From Thermotoga sp. Ku-13t (GTDB lineage: Bacteria > Thermotogota > Thermotogae > Thermotogales > DSM-5069), in contig NZ_LNFY01000009.1 of assembly GCF_011057685.1 (NCBI RefSeq), positions 305,810 to 369,809 of the forward strand: a stretch of 64,000 nt of DNA, written 5' to 3'. Positions 63,289 through 64,000 of the stretch are shown piece after piece (within the stretch, counting starts at the first letter, position 1; every line of letters starts with the position of its first letter). A program made the translations under genes and the position numbers. The notes beneath the pieces were generated by a model. It ran no database searches. It was given only the letters and a program-made list of their open reading frames with translations, and was not told where the DNA came from.

Positions 63289-64000
63289 CAATCTGCTATT
63301 CTTGCGAACTTCTCTCTGAACTGCTCGGGTGTCATCTTCGCCACAGCCGCGAGCTTGGAAAGCATCACAGGATCTTCGAGATCTTTCTTTGTGAGCCTTA
63401 TCATGTAACTCTTCGCGACCTTGTAGTGTTCGGAGTTCAGATCAACCAGCCTCACCTTGCTCCTTCCCGTCTCCGGATCAGTGAACGCTTCGAAAGGTAG
63501 AATCGTTATTCTTCCCTGATCCAGACAAACCATCCCGGCCTTCATGTTGGGAGCGATCTTCCCGAGTAAAAATTGCACGGCTCCATAACCGAGAGTTCTG
63601 GTGTAATCGATGTCGAAAGGTATTGGGCGAGCACACCTCAGTTCGTAACCGAGGGGCACATCGACGATCGCTATCTTTTCTCCACGCTCGGCGAATCGCT
63701 TCTGGATTTCTCTCTTGAGTATCGTTGCAAGTGGTATCTCGCTCAATCTGATGTGACCGTGTGGATCTTTTTCGACTATGACACCCGGGATGCTCGCGAG
63801 CTCGTTCTCATCCAGTATTTCACCGATTCCCTCAGCGATGACCGCGAGTCCATCGTTTCTTCCCAGTACCCTGCGTTTTATCATCGCAGCTTCAAGTACA
63901 TCGCACACTTCTGCGAGACTGATTTTCTCCTTTCGGAACTCTTCTGCGATGACTGTTATGGTGGCGCTCGCCGCTTTGCCTATGCCGAGTGCGAGATGAC
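63288..64000 (-). CDS. PPi-type 6-phosphofructokinase, C-terminal part (5' end outside window)
   Basis: Phosphofructokinase of the pyrophosphate-dependent clade, similar to T. maritima TM0289 (Pfp) as I recall. The visible ~237 residues include GIGKAASATITVIAEEF, RRVLGRNDGLAVIAEGIGE, SIPGVIVEKDPHGHIRLSE, LGYELRCARPIPFDIDYTRT and LGYGAVQFLL. The stop is at 63288, beside the terminator. The N-terminal catalytic GGDD and TIDND-type motifs, which separate ATP from PPi use, lie beyond 64000, so the phosphate donor is inferred from clade only. Confidence 0.87.
   Translation of the reverse strand, partial: HLALGIGKAASATITVIAEEFRKEKISLAEVCDVLEAAMIKRRVLGRNDGLAVIAEGIGEILDENELASIPGVIVEKDPHGHIRLSEIPLATILKREIQKRFAERGEKIAIVDVPLGYELRCARPIPFDIDYTRTLGYGAVQFLLGKIAPNMKAGMVCLDQGRITILPFEAFTDPETGRSKVRLVDLNSEHYKVAKSYMIRLTKKDLEDPVMLSKLAAVAKMTPEQFREKFARIAD

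Noticed and set aside
1-64000. rRNA, tRNA, CRISPR arrays, insertion sequences, prophage
   Set aside because: Intergenic spaces are short and I found no cloverleaf, direct-repeat array, transposase or phage-like gene. A tRNA scan would confirm this.

Overview
The window reads as a chromosomal segment of a hyperthermophilic or thermophilic member of the Thermotogota, most likely Pseudothermotoga-like. Supporting points are the order pyk, pfkA, DUF2007, gcvT, gcvH, gcvPA, gcvPB, which matches what I recall of Thermotoga maritima TM0208-TM0214, a 399-residue SigA, a TM1367-type cyclophilin-like protein beside Sir2, and oligopeptide-family ABC transporters without lipoboxes. Base composition looks close to 50% GC, higher than T. 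maritima. The genus is an inference. Genes are packed with many 4- to 30-nt overlaps, strong GGAGG ribosome sites and frequent GTG/TTG starts. I see no rRNA, tRNA, CRISPR array, insertion sequence or prophage.

Layout. 1-1466 (minus): cyclophilin-like protein, DUF4897 membrane protein and a Sir2 deacetylase cut by the window edge, with a good promoter. 1716-12899 (plus): a nine-gene run with two nucleotide-sugar enzymes, a membrane pyrophosphatase, a stand-alone MutS-like ATPase, exonuclease VII (xseAB), dxs, and an Asp23/FakA pair. 12900-15258: divergent tdh and kbl (threonine to glycine plus acetyl-CoA). 15326-22315 (plus): five-gene peptide-type ABC importer with an internal terminator, then two small membrane proteins. 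34697-22244 (minus): nagA, smc, nudF, a beta-grasp-like protein, fliS, a GNAT acetyltransferase, a 2-hydroxyacid dehydrogenase, an MreD-like protein, PBP2, a TIGR03960 radical-SAM protein and a CPBP protease. 34779-37574 (plus): thrS and an HD-GYP protein.

43473-37551 (minus): two related SHOCT-like proteins, valS, folC, ruvA and an unknown protein. 43615-53193 (plus): rplU (with a structured leader), prp, rpmA, rplM, rpsI, dnaG, rpoD, phoH, a PgpH-like HD protein, ybeY, DUF1015 and a zinc metallopeptidase, ending at a strong terminator. 53281-55487 (plus): EamA transporter, nitroreductase, psuG. 57892-55501 (minus): pfkA and pyk. 57959-63258 (plus): DUF2007 protein, gcvT-gcvH-gcvPA-gcvPB, a HAD phosphatase and a 24-residue lysine-rich small protein, closed by a terminator. 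64000-63288 (minus): a PPi-type phosphofructokinase cut by the window end.

The genes link into a few themes. Threonine can be split by Tdh/Kbl into glycine and acetyl-CoA, and glycine oxidised by the cleavage system. Glycolysis has an ATP-PFK, a PPi-PFK and pyruvate kinase, and PPi can also drive the membrane pyrophosphatase, whose active-site signature predicts a K+-independent proton pump. The large central operons mix translation, replication, cell-wall and chromosome functions. There is no obvious complete new defence or biosynthetic system. The most interesting unexplained items are the L21 leader, the lysine-rich small protein, the SHOCT-like pair, the beta-grasp protein next to FliS, and a 250-nt intergenic block with repeats and alternative hairpins near the left end.
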